64,000 bases of DNA from Paraburkholderia sp. Tr-20389 (GTDB lineage Bacteria > Pseudomonadota > Gammaproteobacteria > Burkholderiales > Burkholderiaceae): positions 62,001 through 126,000 of the forward strand of contig NZ_JAAGPD010000007.1 of NCBI RefSeq assembly GCF_017104565.1, in the 5' to 3' direction. A program made the translations under genes and the position numbers. The notes under the pieces were generated by a model. The model was not told the DNA's origin. It worked only from the letters and a program-made list of their open reading frames with translations, and did not search any database. Below, in pieces: positions 19,685 through 29,760 of this stretch (its first letter is position 1; each line of letters starts with the position of its first letter).

Positions 19685-19713
19685 CAAAAAGAAAAAGCGG
19701 CCGAAGCCGCTTT
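19685..19713 (-). terminator. Rho-independent terminator after suhB
   Basis: Read on the minus strand, aaagcggc, a ttcg loop and gccgcttt are followed by TTCTTTTTG. It lies 18 bp after the suhB stop and separates suhB from lplT. Confidence 0.85.
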
Positions 19714-19730
19714 CGATATCGCACAGCGTC

Positions 19731-20534
19731 TTACGCCGCCTGTTCCTTCGTCCGCGTGTAGCGCGACAGAATCGGAATCATCTGCGCATAAACCTTCGGG
19801 TTGCCCGCGACGATCTCATGCAGATGCAGGAAGTCCGAGTCGCCCGTGTAGTTGCCGACGAGGCCGCCTGCTTCCGTGATGAGCAAGCTGCCTGCCGCCA
19901 TGTCCCATGCGCTGATGCCTTGCTCGAAGAAGCCGTCGAGGCGGCCCGCTGCGACGTTTGCCAGATCGAGGGCGGCCGCGCCCGGGCGGCGCAGGCCCGC
20001 GCAGGCCTTGGTCATGTCGGCGAAGAGTTGCGTGTAGGCGTCGAGCGTGTCCTTTTCGCGGAACGGGAAGCCCGTGCCGATCAGGCTGTCGGCGAGCCGG
20101 TCGCGGCGGGCGACGCGGATGCGGCGGTCATTCAGGTAGGCGCCGCGGCCGCGCGATGCCGTGAACAGGTCGTTGCGCGTCGGGTCATAGACGACCGCCT
20201 GCGTGACGATGCCCTTGTGCGCGAGCGCGATCGACACGCAGTAGTACTGGAAGCCGTGGATGAAGTTCGTGGTGCCGTCGAGGGGATCGATGATCCACTG
20301 ATATTCGGACTCGTTGCCCGATTCGCCGGACTCTTCGGCGAGGATGGCGTGATCGGGGTAGGCGGTGGTCAGCGTTTCGATGATGGCCGCTTCCGACGCC
20401 TTGTCGACCTCCGTGACGAAATCGTTGTGCTGTTTCTTGCTGACCTGCACGAGGTCGAGATCGAGCGACGCGCGGTTGATGATCTGCCCGGCGCGGCGAG
20501 CGGCCTTGACAGCGATATTGAGCATGGGATGCAT
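19731..20534 (-). CDS. suhB: Inositol-1-monophosphatase family protein SuhB
   Basis: A 267-residue Mg-dependent phosphatase; in E. coli SuhB also acts in rRNA transcription antitermination. The metal motifs are clear: AEESGESG near residue 66, [16 protein letters not shown] near residue 80 and [17 protein letters not shown] near residue 210. The length matches the family. ATG 20534 begins [17 protein letters not shown], the typical N-terminus. It is divergent from trmJ with ~380 bp between and ends in its own terminator. Confidence 0.95.
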   Translation of the reverse strand: MHPMLNIAVKAARRAGQIINRASLDLDLVQVSKKQHNDFVTEVDKASEAAIIETLTTAYPDHAILAEESGESGNESEYQWIIDPLDGTTNFIHGFQYYCVSIALAHKGIVTQAVVYDPTRNDLFTASRGRGAYLNDRRIRVARRDRLADSLIGTGFPFREKDTLDAYTQLFADMTKACAGLRRPGAAALDLANVAAGRLDGFFEQGISAWDMAAGSLLITEAGGLVGNYTGDSDFLHLHEIVAGNPKVYAQMIPILSRYTRTKEQAA

Positions 20535-20912
20535 GAGTCTGGATCCTTGTGCCGGACGCGCACGGCGGCTGCCCGGTGTTGAGCTGAAAATAAGCTGTTA
20601 ATCACGCGAAACGGGCGCCGGACACGACGGGGTCGCAACCTGGCAGCACATTCCGTCGACGGAGACGAATTGAAGAAGAGCGGTGCGCCTTGCGGATGAT
20701 CCCTGTGAGAGACGAGTTGGCAGGGCGCGAATATCGGGATTTTACCTGAGTCTGGTGGTTTCATGGCGGTCGGGGCCTATCCGGACCGGTGCATGATGGA
20801 TACGTGGCGGATGCAAGCGCGTCGATTCCGAAGCAACAGGGCAGACGTTAGCCGAACGGCAGATGGAAAGAGCGGGCGGGCGGCGCTAACATGACTGTTT
20901 CCTTGCACTTAA
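20535..20912. other. Divergent intergenic region suhB / trmJ
   Basis: This 378-bp stretch must hold the promoters of both suhB (minus) and trmJ (plus). I see no clear promoter pair, RNA gene or convincing small gene; short open frames here are low in support. Confidence 0.5.
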
Positions 20913-21743
20913 ATGCCTATCGTGGTTCAGACGCCTTCTTCGACCTCTACCAGTACTGCTTCCGACAACTCCGGCACCATCGGCGGCGGCTTCACGTCGA
21001 CGCGTTTCGTGCTCGTCGAGCCCAGTCATCCCGGCAACGTCGGCGCAGCGGCACGGGCGCTGAAGACCATGGGCTTCTCGCGGCTCGTGCTGGTGTCGCC
21101 GCGTGTGGCCGATGTGAAGAACGACCCGGAAGCGATCGCGATGGCCAGCGGCGCGGACGACGTACTCGCGTCGGCTCATGTCGTGCCGACGCTCGCGGAC
21201 GCGCTGTCGGGCGCGAGCTGGTCGCTGGCGCTGACGGCGCGCGCTCGCGAATACGGGCCGCCGCAACTCGCGCCGCGCGCCGCCGCGACGCAGGCGCGCG
21301 AGCATGCCGCGCATGGCGATATCGCGCTCGTGTTCGGCAACGAGCGTACGGGTCTGTCGAACGAAGATGTCGAGCGGTGCAGCGCGCTTGCGCACATTCC
21401 CGCGAATCCTGCGTACAGTTCGCTGAATCTCTCGCAGGCAATCCAGGTGCTGTCGTATGAACTGCGCATGGCGTATCTGGTCGACGGCGAGGGCGCGGAT
21501 TCCGTGTCGGGCAGTGCCGGCGCACTCGCGGCCAGCGACGAAATCGAGCGTATGTACGTGCATCTGGAAAACGCACTGATCGCGCTCGACTTCCTCGATC
21601 CCGGCAATCCCAAGAAGCTGATGTCGCGCTTGCGGCGGCTCTTTGCTCGCTCGGGTCTCGAGCGCGAAGAGGTCAATATCGTGCGGGGCATCGCCAAGCA
21701 CATTCTGCTGAAGGCAAAAGGGCGCGACGCCGACGAGCGTTGA
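20913..21743 (+). CDS. trmJ: tRNA (cytidine/uridine-2'-O-)-methyltransferase TrmJ
   Basis: A 276-residue SPOUT-class methyltransferase that 2'-O-methylates position 32 of certain tRNAs. The knot motifs are visible as FVLVEPSHPGNVGAAARAL near residue 32, LVFGNERTGLSNEDVERC near residue 140 and YSSLNLSQAIQVLSYELR near residue 170. The C-terminal helical part (LMSRLRRLFARSGLE) fits TrmJ rather than TrmL. The first ~28 residues are a Ser/Thr-rich tail. ATG 20913 has no strong ribosome site, so a slightly later start is possible. Confidence 0.9.
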   Translation: MPIVVQTPSSTSTSTASDNSGTIGGGFTSTRFVLVEPSHPGNVGAAARALKTMGFSRLVLVSPRVADVKNDPEAIAMASGADDVLASAHVVPTLADALSGASWSLALTARAREYGPPQLAPRAAATQAREHAAHGDIALVFGNERTGLSNEDVERCSALAHIPANPAYSSLNLSQAIQVLSYELRMAYLVDGEGADSVSGSAGALAASDEIERMYVHLENALIALDFLDPGNPKKLMSRLRRLFARSGLEREEVNIVRGIAKHILLKAKGRDADER

Positions 21744-21990
21744 ATCGTGCGCGGGCAGGTCGAGCCGGGCGCCCGTTTTGCCCATGAGGCGCCAGACCTT
21801 GTCGTCTGCGTGGGCTTCCGGCAGGTTTCGCGCATTCGCCCTACAATGGCCCGAAACGTCATAAGCAAAGCACGCCGGCTGCAATAGACGTGGTGTCGGA
21901 CGCCAACGTCCCGACGCCGGATGCAACGGCGGCCTGCTGCTGCCCGCGCGACGCGCGGCGGCGCTCCATCCCTACGACAGCCCCACTGCC

Positions 21991-22806
21991 ATGTTCACGA
22001 GACTCCGCGAAGACATCGCCACGATCCGCGAGCGCGATCCCGCCGCCCGCAGCGCCTGGGAAGTCCTCACGTGTTATCCGGGTTTGCATGCGCTGATCTT
22101 CCATCGTTTCGCCCACGCTTGCTGGCGCGCGAATCGCCGCTGGCTCGCGCGCTTCGCATCGCAGTTCGGCCGCTTCATGACGGGCATCGAAATTCATCCG
22201 GGCGCGACCATCGGACGGCGCGTGTTCATCGACCACGGCATGGGCGTCGTGATCGGCGAGACGGCTGAAGTCGGCGACGATTGCACGATCTATCAGGGCG
22301 TCACGCTCGGCGGCACGTCGCTGACGCGCGGTGCGAAACGCCATCCGACGCTCGAGCGCGGCGTGATCGTCGGCGCGGGCGCGAAGGTGCTCGGAGGCTT
22401 TACCATCGGCGCGGACGCGAAAATCGGTTCGAATGCCGTGGTCGTGAAGCCGGTGCCGGCGGGCGGCACGGCTGTCGGCAATCCGGCGCGCGTGATCATG
22501 CCGGCCAGGGCAGCCGCGAACGCGCCGCTCGACACTGACGTGAAACCGGATGCCAACCCAACGCGCACGCGCCCGGGTTTCTGTGCATACGGCATCACGC
22601 CGAATGCGGACGATCCCGTTTCGCTCGCGATTCACGGGCTGATCGACCATGCGGCTACGCAGTCGCAGCGCATTGATGAAATCGTCGCCGCGCTCGAACG
22701 GCTCGGTGCGAGTCTCGAAGCGCTGCACGGCGCGGATGCCGCGTTGCTGGATCTGCGCCGTCTTTCGGCGGCGATTGCGGGGAAGGTCGAGGAAACGACG
22801 CGCTGA
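21991..22806 (+). CDS. cysE: Serine O-acetyltransferase
   Basis: CysE acetylates serine with acetyl-CoA, the first step to cysteine. The 271-residue protein has the short helical N-terminal domain ([20 protein letters not shown]) and a left-handed beta-helix of hexapeptide repeats from [17 protein letters not shown] through [12 protein letters not shown] to [22 protein letters not shown]-terminal extension of ~90 residues after the helix (from about residue 175) is longer than in compact CysE proteins and ends in an amphipathic helix. It is convergent with lpxH. Confidence 0.94.
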   Translation: MFTRLREDIATIRERDPAARSAWEVLTCYPGLHALIFHRFAHACWRANRRWLARFASQFGRFMTGIEIHPGATIGRRVFIDHGMGVVIGETAEVGDDCTIYQGVTLGGTSLTRGAKRHPTLERGVIVGAGAKVLGGFTIGADAKIGSNAVVVKPVPAGGTAVGNPARVIMPARAAANAPLDTDVKPDANPTRTRPGFCAYGITPNADDPVSLAIHGLIDHAATQSQRIDEIVAALERLGASLEALHGADAALLDLRRLSAAIAGKVEETTR

Positions 22807-22881
22807 GTTGGCGTCGACAGCGGCGTCGCTGCGCCGACGCGAACGACGCGTCAACTGGACCGCGACATTGCAAGCGGCTAT

Positions 22882-23682
22882 TTATTTGTCGAGCCGCAGC
22901 GCCTTGATCCCTTCGGAATCGATACGCACGTAACCGCCACGGCGCTCGCCGTGGTCGAGGTCCCAATCGGGCAGTACCCAGCGCATGCCGCCTTTCTCGT
23001 GATGCAGCGCGGGCCGGTGCGTGTGGCCGTGAATCATGGTGGCCGTTTTGGTCTTCTTGAAGAGCGCGGCGATGCCTTCCGACGTCACGTCATATCGCGG
23101 CGTCACCGGGCGTACACGTCCCGCTTCGCTCGTCCTGCGCATCTTTTCAGCCAGCGCCTTGCGCCAGCGATACGGCCATGCCAGAAACAGCCACTGCGCG
23201 AGACGGTTGCGCGCAAAGCCGCGAAAGCGCTGGTAGCCACGGTCCAGCGTGCACTGCGCGTCGCCATGCGTGAGCGCGATCTTGGTACCGAATGCGGTAA
23301 TGACGAACGGATCGGGCAGCCAGATCGCGCCCGCCGCTTTCATGAAGCGCTTGCCCAACAGGAAGTCGCGGTTGCCGTGCATGATGTAGAGCGCAATGCC
23401 GCGCTCCGACAGCGTATGCATCAGCTTGGCCATGCGGGCGGGGAAGGGTTCGGCGAGCATGTCGTCGCCGATCCAGTATTCGAACAGGTCGCCGAGAATG
23501 AAGACGGAATCCGCGTGCTCGGCCGTCACCATGACGAAGTGCTCGAACGCGGCGACCGTTTGCGGGATCGCCTCGCTCAGATGCAGGTCGGCGATAAAGA
23601 AAAACGGGCGCGCCGCGTGGGGGCGTTTGCCCTCGCCAGGCACGCCCGCAGCGACGCTTCGCAGCGGCGTTTCTTGCAGCAT
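22882..23682 (-). CDS. lpxH: UDP-2,3-diacylglucosamine pyrophosphatase LpxH
   Basis: LpxH cleaves UDP-2,3-diacylglucosamine to lipid X at the inner membrane during lipid A synthesis. All calcineurin-type metal motifs are present: FIADLHLSE near residue 30, GDLFEYWIGDD near residue 62, HGNRDFLLG near residue 100, LTHGD and HGHTHRP near residue 220. The 266 residues fit, with an N-terminal extension of ~25. It is the last gene of a minus-strand run (TPR protein, ppiA, ppiB, lpxH), 66 bp after ppiB. Confidence 0.95.
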   Translation of the reverse strand: MLQETPLRSVAAGVPGEGKRPHAARPFFFIADLHLSEAIPQTVAAFEHFVMVTAEHADSVFILGDLFEYWIGDDMLAEPFPARMAKLMHTLSERGIALYIMHGNRDFLLGKRFMKAAGAIWLPDPFVITAFGTKIALTHGDAQCTLDRGYQRFRGFARNRLAQWLFLAWPYRWRKALAEKMRRTSEAGRVRPVTPRYDVTSEGIAALFKKTKTATMIHGHTHRPALHHEKGGMRWVLPDWDLDHGERRGGYVRIDSEGIKALRLDK

Positions 23683-23748
23683 TGAAGTGTGCTTCTCTTG
23701 GTTTCTCAGCGCTTCTTAAAGAATAGGCCGTTCGGCTGAGTAATGTTC

Positions 23749-24243
23749 TTACTCGACGACGACAGCCTTTTCGATGATCACGTCGTCGACGGGCACGTCC
23801 TGGTGGAAGCCCTTCGAACCCGTCTTGACCTTGCGGATCGCATCGACGACGTCGAGGCCTTCGACGACCTTGCCGAACACTGCGTAGCCCCAGCCCTGCG
23901 GCGTCGGCGACGAGTGGTTCAGGAAGTCGTTGTCGTTCACGTTGATGAAGAACTGGGCCGTTGCCGAGTGCGGGTCGTTCGTGCGTGCCATCGCAATCGA
24001 ACCCTTGACGTTCTTCAGACCGTTGTTCGCCTCGTTGGCGATCGGCGTGCTGGTCGGCTTTTGCTGCATGCCGGGTTCGAAGCCGCCGCCCTGGATCATG
24101 AAGCCGTCGATCACGCGGTGGAACACCGTGTTGTCGTAGTGGCCGGCCTTCACATAGGCGAGGAAGTTTTCGACCGACTTCGGCGCTTTTTCCGCGTCAA
24201 GTTCGAGCTTGATGACGCCGTGGTTCGTGTGCAGTTCAACCAT
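23749..24243 (-). CDS. ppiB: Cytoplasmic cyclophilin-type peptidyl-prolyl isomerase B
   Basis: A 164-residue cyclophilin without a signal peptide, so it acts in the cytoplasm. The active-site stretch is [20 protein letters not shown] near residues 41-60, followed by [20 protein letters not shown] and [21 protein letters not shown]. It lies 159 bp downstream of its exported paralogue ppiA and 66 bp upstream of lpxH. Confidence 0.95.
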   Translation of the reverse strand: MVELHTNHGVIKLELDAEKAPKSVENFLAYVKAGHYDNTVFHRVIDGFMIQGGGFEPGMQQKPTSTPIANEANNGLKNVKGSIAMARTNDPHSATAQFFINVNDNDFLNHSSPTPQGWGYAVFGKVVEGLDVVDAIRKVKTGSKGFHQDVPVDDVIIEKAVVVE

Positions 24244-24402
24244 GATGATTTCCTTTGGGTCTGAGTGAGTGGAAGGCGCGGTGCATCGCCGTCTGAGCGG
24301 TGAGTGGCCCGCGCCCGTGGCATGGTTAGTTCCGGTGCTGCATGTCGGCTTCGTGGCTGATTCGCCCGTCGCCTTGCCGGTTCCGCCGACCTGTTTGCCG
24401 CC

Positions 24403-24984
24403 TTACTTGCCGACTATTGTCGCCGACTGGATCACGACCTGCTTTTGCGGCACATCGCTCATCGGGCCGCGCGACGTAGTAGGTGTTCCTTCGATCTTCT
24501 TCACGACGTCCATGCCTGCCGTCACCTTGCCGAACACGGCATAACCGTTGCCATCCGGATTCGGATAGTCGAGGCCGGCGTTGTCGACCGTGTTGATGAA
24601 GAATTGTGCCGTGGCCGAATTCGGATCGCCCGTACGCGCCATCGCGATCGTGCCCGTCATGTTTTTCAGGCCATTGCGGCTTTCGAGGGGAATCGGCGCG
24701 CGCGTCGGCTTCTCCGCGAAGCTTGTCGTGTAGCCGCCGCCCTGGATCATGAAGCCGGGGATCACGCGATGGAAGATCGTGCCGTTGTATTGACCGGATT
24801 TCACGTAGTCGAGGAAGTTGGCAACCGTCTTCGGCGCTTTCTCAGGATACAGCTCGACGCGGATATCGCCTTCCGATGTCTTCAAGAGAACGGACGGATG
24901 CGCAGCCTGTGACCCGTTTTGCGCAAAGGCGGGTGCGTTTGCGATCAGGGCGGCGCTGCCGAGCGCCAACATCAACCATTTCAT
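24403..24984 (-). CDS. ppiA: Periplasmic cyclophilin-type peptidyl-prolyl isomerase A
   Basis: A 193-residue cyclophilin with a clear signal peptide (MKWLMLALGSAALIANAPAF, cleavage near AFA-Q), placing it in the periplasm. The core [36 protein letters not shown] and [15 protein letters not shown] parallels ppiB throughout, so the two probably arose by tandem duplication with one copy gaining export. It sits 82 bp after the TPR protein gene. Confidence 0.94.
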   Translation of the reverse strand: MKWLMLALGSAALIANAPAFAQNGSQAAHPSVLLKTSEGDIRVELYPEKAPKTVANFLDYVKSGQYNGTIFHRVIPGFMIQGGGYTTSFAEKPTRAPIPLESRNGLKNMTGTIAMARTGDPNSATAQFFINTVDNAGLDYPNPDGNGYAVFGKVTAGMDVVKKIEGTPTTSRGPMSDVPQKQVVIQSATIVGK

Positions 24985-25066
24985 GTAAATCCTCGGGGTG
25001 AAAGCAGGGTGAACTCAGAAGAAAAACGTCGGCAAGCGCGCGGCCCGAAGGCACGCGCGCGAGCGC

Positions 25067-25879
25067 TCACTGCGATGGTGCAACGTATGGCGGCGTCGCG
25101 AGCGAACCATTCGGGCCGCCGAACTGGAAGCCCTGCGAGTTCGTGATGTTCTCCATCGCGCGATTCGTGTAGTCCGATTCGGCTGCCGGCTGGCTCGTCT
25201 TCTTCACGGGCGTCTTGCGCGGCGACACGATTTTCTCGATGTCGGCGATGCGCTGGCTCGTCGTGCCGTTACCGGCACCAAGACTTTGCGCACGGCGATA
25301 CGCCTGATCCGCGAGGCGCAGATACAGGTCGCCGAGATTTTCATACGCGAGACCGTAACCGGGGCTCGCCTTGACAGCCGTTTCCAGCGCGGCGCGCGCT
25401 TCCGTGTAGCGGCCCTGCTTCGCGTACAGCGCAGCGAGGTTGTTGTACGGCTCAGGCAGTTCGGGGTAGGTCTGGGTGAGTTCGGTGAACGCGGCGATGG
25501 CGTCGTCGTCGCGATTCAGTCGCGCGAGCACCGTGGCGCGCTTGAATTTGGCCTGCGCGTCGCGCGGATTGGCGGCGATGCGCGCGTCGAGCTGCGCGAG
25601 GGCGGCCGTCCAGTTCTTCTCCTGGATGGACGCGTCGGCGTCCGGCGTGACGTCGCGCACGGCCGGACCGTGGGAAACCGTCTGCGTTTTCTGCGCGAAA
25701 GCCGGTGCGGCGGGCAGCATCAACAGGGCAAGACCGCAGCAGGCCGTGCCCGCTGCCGCGCTCAAAGCCGCGAGCAAACCCGGGCGGGACGATGTGTCCG
25801 ACGTCGAAGAAAATGTCGAACGGAGCGCCGTCGCGAAGAGGGGCGTGGCGCCTCGCGCGCGGCCGCTGGAGTGTTTCAT
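25067..25879 (-). CDS. Exported TPR-repeat protein
   Basis: A 270-residue protein with a long N-terminus leading to a hydrophobic export segment (ACCGLALLMLPAAPAFAQ). Tetratricopeptide repeats follow: WTAALAQLDARIAANPRDAQ, DDAIAAFTELTQTYPELPEP, YNNLAALYAKQGRYTEARAA and YGLAYENLGDLYLRLADQAY. The Ser/Lys-rich C-terminal part (SPRKTPVKKTSQP) looks disordered. ATG 25879 (MKHSSGRARG) is chosen over the longer frame. As first gene of the run with ppiA, ppiB and lpxH, it may help assemble envelope proteins; this is inference. Confidence 0.82.
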   Translation of the reverse strand: MKHSSGRARGATPLFATALRSTFSSTSDTSSRPGLLAALSAAAGTACCGLALLMLPAAPAFAQKTQTVSHGPAVRDVTPDADASIQEKNWTAALAQLDARIAANPRDAQAKFKRATVLARLNRDDDAIAAFTELTQTYPELPEPYNNLAALYAKQGRYTEARAALETAVKASPGYGLAYENLGDLYLRLADQAYRRAQSLGAGNGTTSQRIADIEKIVSPRKTPVKKTSQPAAESDYTNRAMENITNSQGFQFGGPNGSLATPPYVAPSQ

Positions 25880-26126
25880 AGGCTCAGGTCGGGATGTTAT
25901 ACTCCGACCCATTCTAACAAAAGGTCTGCGCGTTCCGTCGAACCACAGACTGTCTTTCGCCACTCGTGGTCGTCTCCGCCTTGACGTCAGCCTGATCCCG
26001 CACCGTTGCGCGACATGCTGTCAGTCATGCCGCACCGCCCGTGTTCGTTCATGCAGTTGCATGCTTTCTTCGGGCGCGGTATGAACGAACACCAAGCGGA
26101 TTTCTTTCGGCCCACGCATCGTCTCT

Positions 26127-27524
26127 ATGGAATCTCTGCGCATCTACAACACGCTCGCGCGTGACAAGCAAAATTTCGTGCCGCTTCATGAAGGCGAAGT
26201 GCGCATGTATGTCTGCGGGATGACGGTGTACGACTACTGCCACGTGGGCCATGCGCGGGTGATGGTCGTGTTCGACATCGTGCAGCGCTGGCTGCGCACG
26301 CTCGGGTACAAGGTCACCTATGTGCGCAACATCACCGACATCGACGACAAGATCATTCGCCGCGCCGTCGAGAACGGCGAGACCATCAAGTCGCTGACCG
26401 ACCGCTTCATCGCGGCGCTGCATGAAGATGCCGACGCGCTCGGTATCGAACGGCCCGATCTCGAGCCGCGCGCGACGGAGTTCGTGCCGCAGATGCTCGG
26501 CATGATCGAGAAGCTCGAAGCGAACGGCTACGCGTACCAGGCCGCCGACGGCGACGTGAACTACGCGGTGCGCAAGTTCGACAACTACGGCGCGCTATCG
26601 GGCAAGTCGCTCGAAGACCTGCGCGCAGGCGAGCGCGTGGCCGCCAACGACGCGAAGCAGGACCCGCTCGACTTCGTGCTGTGGAAGCAGTCGAAGCCCA
26701 ACGAGCCCGCCGACACCGGCTGGGATTCGAAGTACGGCCGCGGGCGTCCCGGCTGGCATATCGAGTGCTCGGCGATGGGCTGCACGCTGCTCGGCGAACA
26801 TTTCGACATTCATGGCGGCGGCCAGGATCTGCAGTTTCCGCACCACGAAAACGAGATCGCACAAAGTGAAGGCGCAACGCGCCAAACCTTCGTCAATTAC
26901 TGGATGCACAACGGCTACGTCCAGATCGACAATGAGAAGATGTCGAAGTCGCTCGGCAACTTCTTCACGATCCGCGAGGTGCTCGCGAAGTACGATGCCG
27001 AAGTCGTGCGGTTCTTCATTGCGCGCGCGCATTACCGTTCGCCGCTCAACTACAGCGACGTGCATCTCGACGATGCGCGCGGCGCGCTCGCGCGTCTGTA
27101 CACGGCGCTGAAGGACACACCGCCGCAAGCCGGCGAAGTCGACTGGAGCGAAGCGTACGCACAGCGTTTTCGCGCGGCGATGAACGACGATTTCAATACG
27201 CCTGTCGCCGTGTCCGTGCTGTTCGAGCTGGTGAGCGAAGTGAACCGCACGCGCGATGGGGCGCTTGCGCGTCAATTGCACGGTCTTGGGCTTGTGCTCG
27301 GGTTGCTCGGGCGCGAGCCGCGCGTCTATCTGCAACAGGCGGGGGGGAGCGTCGGCGAAGGCGCGCTGGATACGGCAGCGATCGAAGCGAAGATCGCCGC
27401 GCGCGTCGCCGCGAAGCAGGCAAAGGACTACGCCGAGGCAGACCGGATCCGCAAGGAATTGCTGGACACCGGTATTGCACTCGAAGATAAACCGGGCGGG
27501 TTGACCGAGTGGCGTCGCGTTTGA
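26127..27524 (+). CDS. cysS: Cysteinyl-tRNA synthetase
   Basis: A 465-residue class Ia synthetase charging tRNA-Cys. The first zinc ligand and HIGH-like motif appear in [19 protein letters not shown] near residue 27. The zinc site continues in WHIECSAMG and [13 protein letters not shown], and the KMSKS loop is [16 protein letters not shown] near residue 270. The length is normal. It is divergent from the TPR gene, with an alkA-type gene 47 bp downstream on the same strand. Confidence 0.97.
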   Translation: MESLRIYNTLARDKQNFVPLHEGEVRMYVCGMTVYDYCHVGHARVMVVFDIVQRWLRTLGYKVTYVRNITDIDDKIIRRAVENGETIKSLTDRFIAALHEDADALGIERPDLEPRATEFVPQMLGMIEKLEANGYAYQAADGDVNYAVRKFDNYGALSGKSLEDLRAGERVAANDAKQDPLDFVLWKQSKPNEPADTGWDSKYGRGRPGWHIECSAMGCTLLGEHFDIHGGGQDLQFPHHENEIAQSEGATRQTFVNYWMHNGYVQIDNEKMSKSLGNFFTIREVLAKYDAEVVRFFIARAHYRSPLNYSDVHLDDARGALARLYTALKDTPPQAGEVDWSEAYAQRFRAAMNDDFNTPVAVSVLFELVSEVNRTRDGALARQLHGLGLVLGLLGREPRVYLQQAGGSVGEGALDTAAIEAKIAARVAAKQAKDYAEADRIRKELLDTGIALEDKPGGLTEWRRV

Positions 27525-27571
27525 ACGCACCTCGAACTTCCCACTGATCGACTCGCCAGGCAGGAGGCAGG

Positions 27572-28597
27572 ATGGCAACGGCCACGAAGACGCCGGCTAA
27601 ACGGGCCGCGTCTCAATCTGACGCGGCATCTAAAGTAAGGGCAGTGCGTGCGCGAAACGGTGTGACCGCGAAGGGCGCCGCGAAGGTGGCGGTGAAATCG
27701 GCATCGGCGAAGGGGGTCAAGGCGGGTGCGCTCGCGAGGCCTGTGCCGACGCGATCTCACGTCAACGGCGCGGACGCGCCCGAGGCTGCAGCGGTGAAGC
27801 CGTCGCGCGCGCGGACTGCGCACGCGAAGGGCAACGGTTCGCTGCCTGCCGGACTCGCGGGTGATTTGCGCGACACCGCGCACGACAACCAGGAAGTCGA
27901 GCCGGCGCGCAAGCCGCGCGCGGCGGTGTCGTCGGCGGAAGGCGTCGACGCGGTGCAGGCCGCGCAGCCGTCGGTCGTCACGCGTCCCGCGTATTGGGAC
28001 AAGGCGTGCGCCGATCTCGTCAAGCGCGACCGCATTCTCAAGAAGCTGATTCCGAAATTCGGCCCGGTGCATCTGTCGAGCCGTGCCGATCCGTTCGTCA
28101 CGCTTGCGCGGTCGGTGATCGGTCAGCAGATTTCCGTCGCGTCCGCGCAGGCAATGTGGCAACGCATCGTCGCTGCGTGTCCGAAGCTCGTGCCCCAGCA
28201 GATCATCAAGCTGGGCCAGGGCGATCTGATGGGCTGCGGCGTATCGAAGCGCAAGGCCGAGTACATTCTCGATCTCGCGCATCACTTCGTCTCGGGTGCC
28301 TTGCACGTCGGCAAGTGGACGTCGATGGAAGACGAGGGCGTGATCGCCGAGCTGACGCAGATTCGCGGCATCAGCCGCTGGACGGCCGAGATGTTCCTGA
28401 TTTTCGACCTCTCGCGTCCGGACGTGCTGCCGCTCGACGATCCGAATCTGATCCACGCAATCAGCCAGAACTATTTCAGCGGGGAGCCGGTGACGCGCAG
28501 CGAGGCGCGGGAAGTCGCTGCGAACTGGGAGCCGTGGCGTACCGTCGCAACGTGGTATATGTGGCGAAGCCTTGATCCGGCGCCCGCCGGCAACTGA
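27572..28597 (+). CDS. DNA-3-methyladenine glycosylase II family (AlkA-like) with basic N-terminal tail
   Basis: A base-excision repair glycosylase of the HhH-GPD superfamily. The catalytic half (residues ~135-341) has FVTLARSVIGQQISVASAQ and the helix-hairpin-helix LTQIRGISRWTAEMFLIF, followed by SRPDVLPLDDPNL with the catalytic Asp. The first ~135 residues are unusual: rich in Ala, Lys, Arg and Ser (TPAKRAASQSDAASKVR), reminiscent of histone-H1-like tails. The gene follows a good ribosome site (caggaggcagg) at ATG 27572. Substrate range is not readable from sequence. Confidence 0.87.
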   Translation: MATATKTPAKRAASQSDAASKVRAVRARNGVTAKGAAKVAVKSASAKGVKAGALARPVPTRSHVNGADAPEAAAVKPSRARTAHAKGNGSLPAGLAGDLRDTAHDNQEVEPARKPRAAVSSAEGVDAVQAAQPSVVTRPAYWDKACADLVKRDRILKKLIPKFGPVHLSSRADPFVTLARSVIGQQISVASAQAMWQRIVAACPKLVPQQIIKLGQGDLMGCGVSKRKAEYILDLAHHFVSGALHVGKWTSMEDEGVIAELTQIRGISRWTAEMFLIFDLSRPDVLPLDDPNLIHAISQNYFSGEPVTRSEAREVAANWEPWRTVATWYMWRSLDPAPAGN

Positions 28598-28641
28598 AGA
28601 AACGAACGAAGCAACGAGCGAAGCAAAAAGCGGAACCCCTC

Positions 28642-28682
28642 ATCGTCTATCGATTTGTTAAAATCGATAGATTCGAGACGAT
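28642..28682. promoter_or_regulatory. Nested dyad element upstream of accA
   Basis: An inner perfect palindrome (CTATCGATTT 28647-28656, gtta, AAATCGATAG 28661-28670) is enclosed by ATCGTCT (28642) and AGACGAT (ending 28682). It lies 45-100 bp after the glycosylase stop and before accA, lacks a T tail, and so looks more like an operator or RNA stem than a terminator. A TAGAAT -10-like hexamer follows at 28704. Confidence 0.5.
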
Positions 28683-28743
28683 TTCGTCATGGGCGCGCGC
28701 GGTTAGAATACGCGCTGCCGGTAAGTCGAAGGATTAAAAACCA

Positions 28744-29715
28744 ATGAAGACCACCTTTCTGGATTTCGAGCAGCCAATCGCGGAGCTCGAAGCGAAAATC
28801 GAAGAATTGCGCTTCGTGCAGGACGATTCGGCCGTCGATATTTCGGAAGAGATCGAGCGGCTGTCGAAGAAGAGCCAGCAACTCACGAAGGATCTGTATA
28901 CGAACCTGTCGCCGTGGCAGGTTTCGCAAATCGCGCGTCATCCGCAGCGTCCGTACACGCAGGACTACATCAACGAACTGTTCACCGATTTCCACGAACT
29001 GCATGGCGACCGTTCGTTTTCGGACGACCTGTCGATCGTCGGCGGCCTCGCGCGCTTCAATGGCCAGCCGTGCATGGTGATCGGCCACCAGAAGGGCCGT
29101 GACACGAAGGAGCGCGCGCTGCGCAACTTCGGCATGCCGCGTCCCGAGGGCTATCGCAAGGCCGAACGGCTGATGCGCCTTGCCGAGAAATTCGGTTTGC
29201 CGCTCTTTACGTTCATCGACACGCCGGGCGCGTATCCCGGCATCGGCGCGGAAGAGCGCGGTCAGTCGGAAGCGATCGGCCGCAATCTGTATGTGATGGC
29301 CGAGCTGAAGACGCCGATCATCTCGACGATCATCGGCGAAGGCGGTTCGGGCGGCGCACTGGCTGTCGCCGTCGCTGACAGCGTGCTGATGCTGCAGTTC
29401 TCGACCTACTCGGTGATTTCGCCCGAAGGCTGCGCGTCGATTCTGTGGAAGAGCGCCGCGAAGGCGCCCGAAGCGGCTGAAGCACTGGGCCTGACGGCGC
29501 ATCGTCTGAAGGCGCTGGGTCTGATCGACAAGATCGTCAGCGAGCCGCTCGGCGGCGCGCATCGCGATCCGAAGGGCATGGCGGCGATGCTGCGCCGCGC
29601 GCTGGCTGATTCGCTGCGCCAGTTCCACGGCATGAGCACGAACGATCTGCGTCAACGCCGCTTCGATCGTCTGATGGCCTACGGCAAGTTCAAGGAAACC
29701 ACGCCGGGCGCGTAA
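28744..29715 (+). CDS. accA: Acetyl-CoA carboxylase carboxyltransferase subunit alpha
   Basis: AccA forms the carboxyltransferase with AccD, making malonyl-CoA for fatty acid synthesis. The 323-residue protein begins [19 protein letters not shown] and carries [38 protein letters not shown] near residue 160 and [15 protein letters not shown] near residue 198, typical of crotonase-fold AccA. A promoter region with a nested dyad precedes it; tilS follows after 45 bp. Confidence 0.97.
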   Translation: MKTTFLDFEQPIAELEAKIEELRFVQDDSAVDISEEIERLSKKSQQLTKDLYTNLSPWQVSQIARHPQRPYTQDYINELFTDFHELHGDRSFSDDLSIVGGLARFNGQPCMVIGHQKGRDTKERALRNFGMPRPEGYRKAERLMRLAEKFGLPLFTFIDTPGAYPGIGAEERGQSEAIGRNLYVMAELKTPIISTIIGEGGSGGALAVAVADSVLMLQFSTYSVISPEGCASILWKSAAKAPEAAEALGLTAHRLKALGLIDKIVSEPLGGAHRDPKGMAAMLRRALADSLRQFHGMSTNDLRQRRFDRLMAYGKFKETTPGA

Positions 29716-29760
29716 GCGCGCTAGCGTTTTCATCAGCAGGCGCTTCGGCGCCGTCACCTC

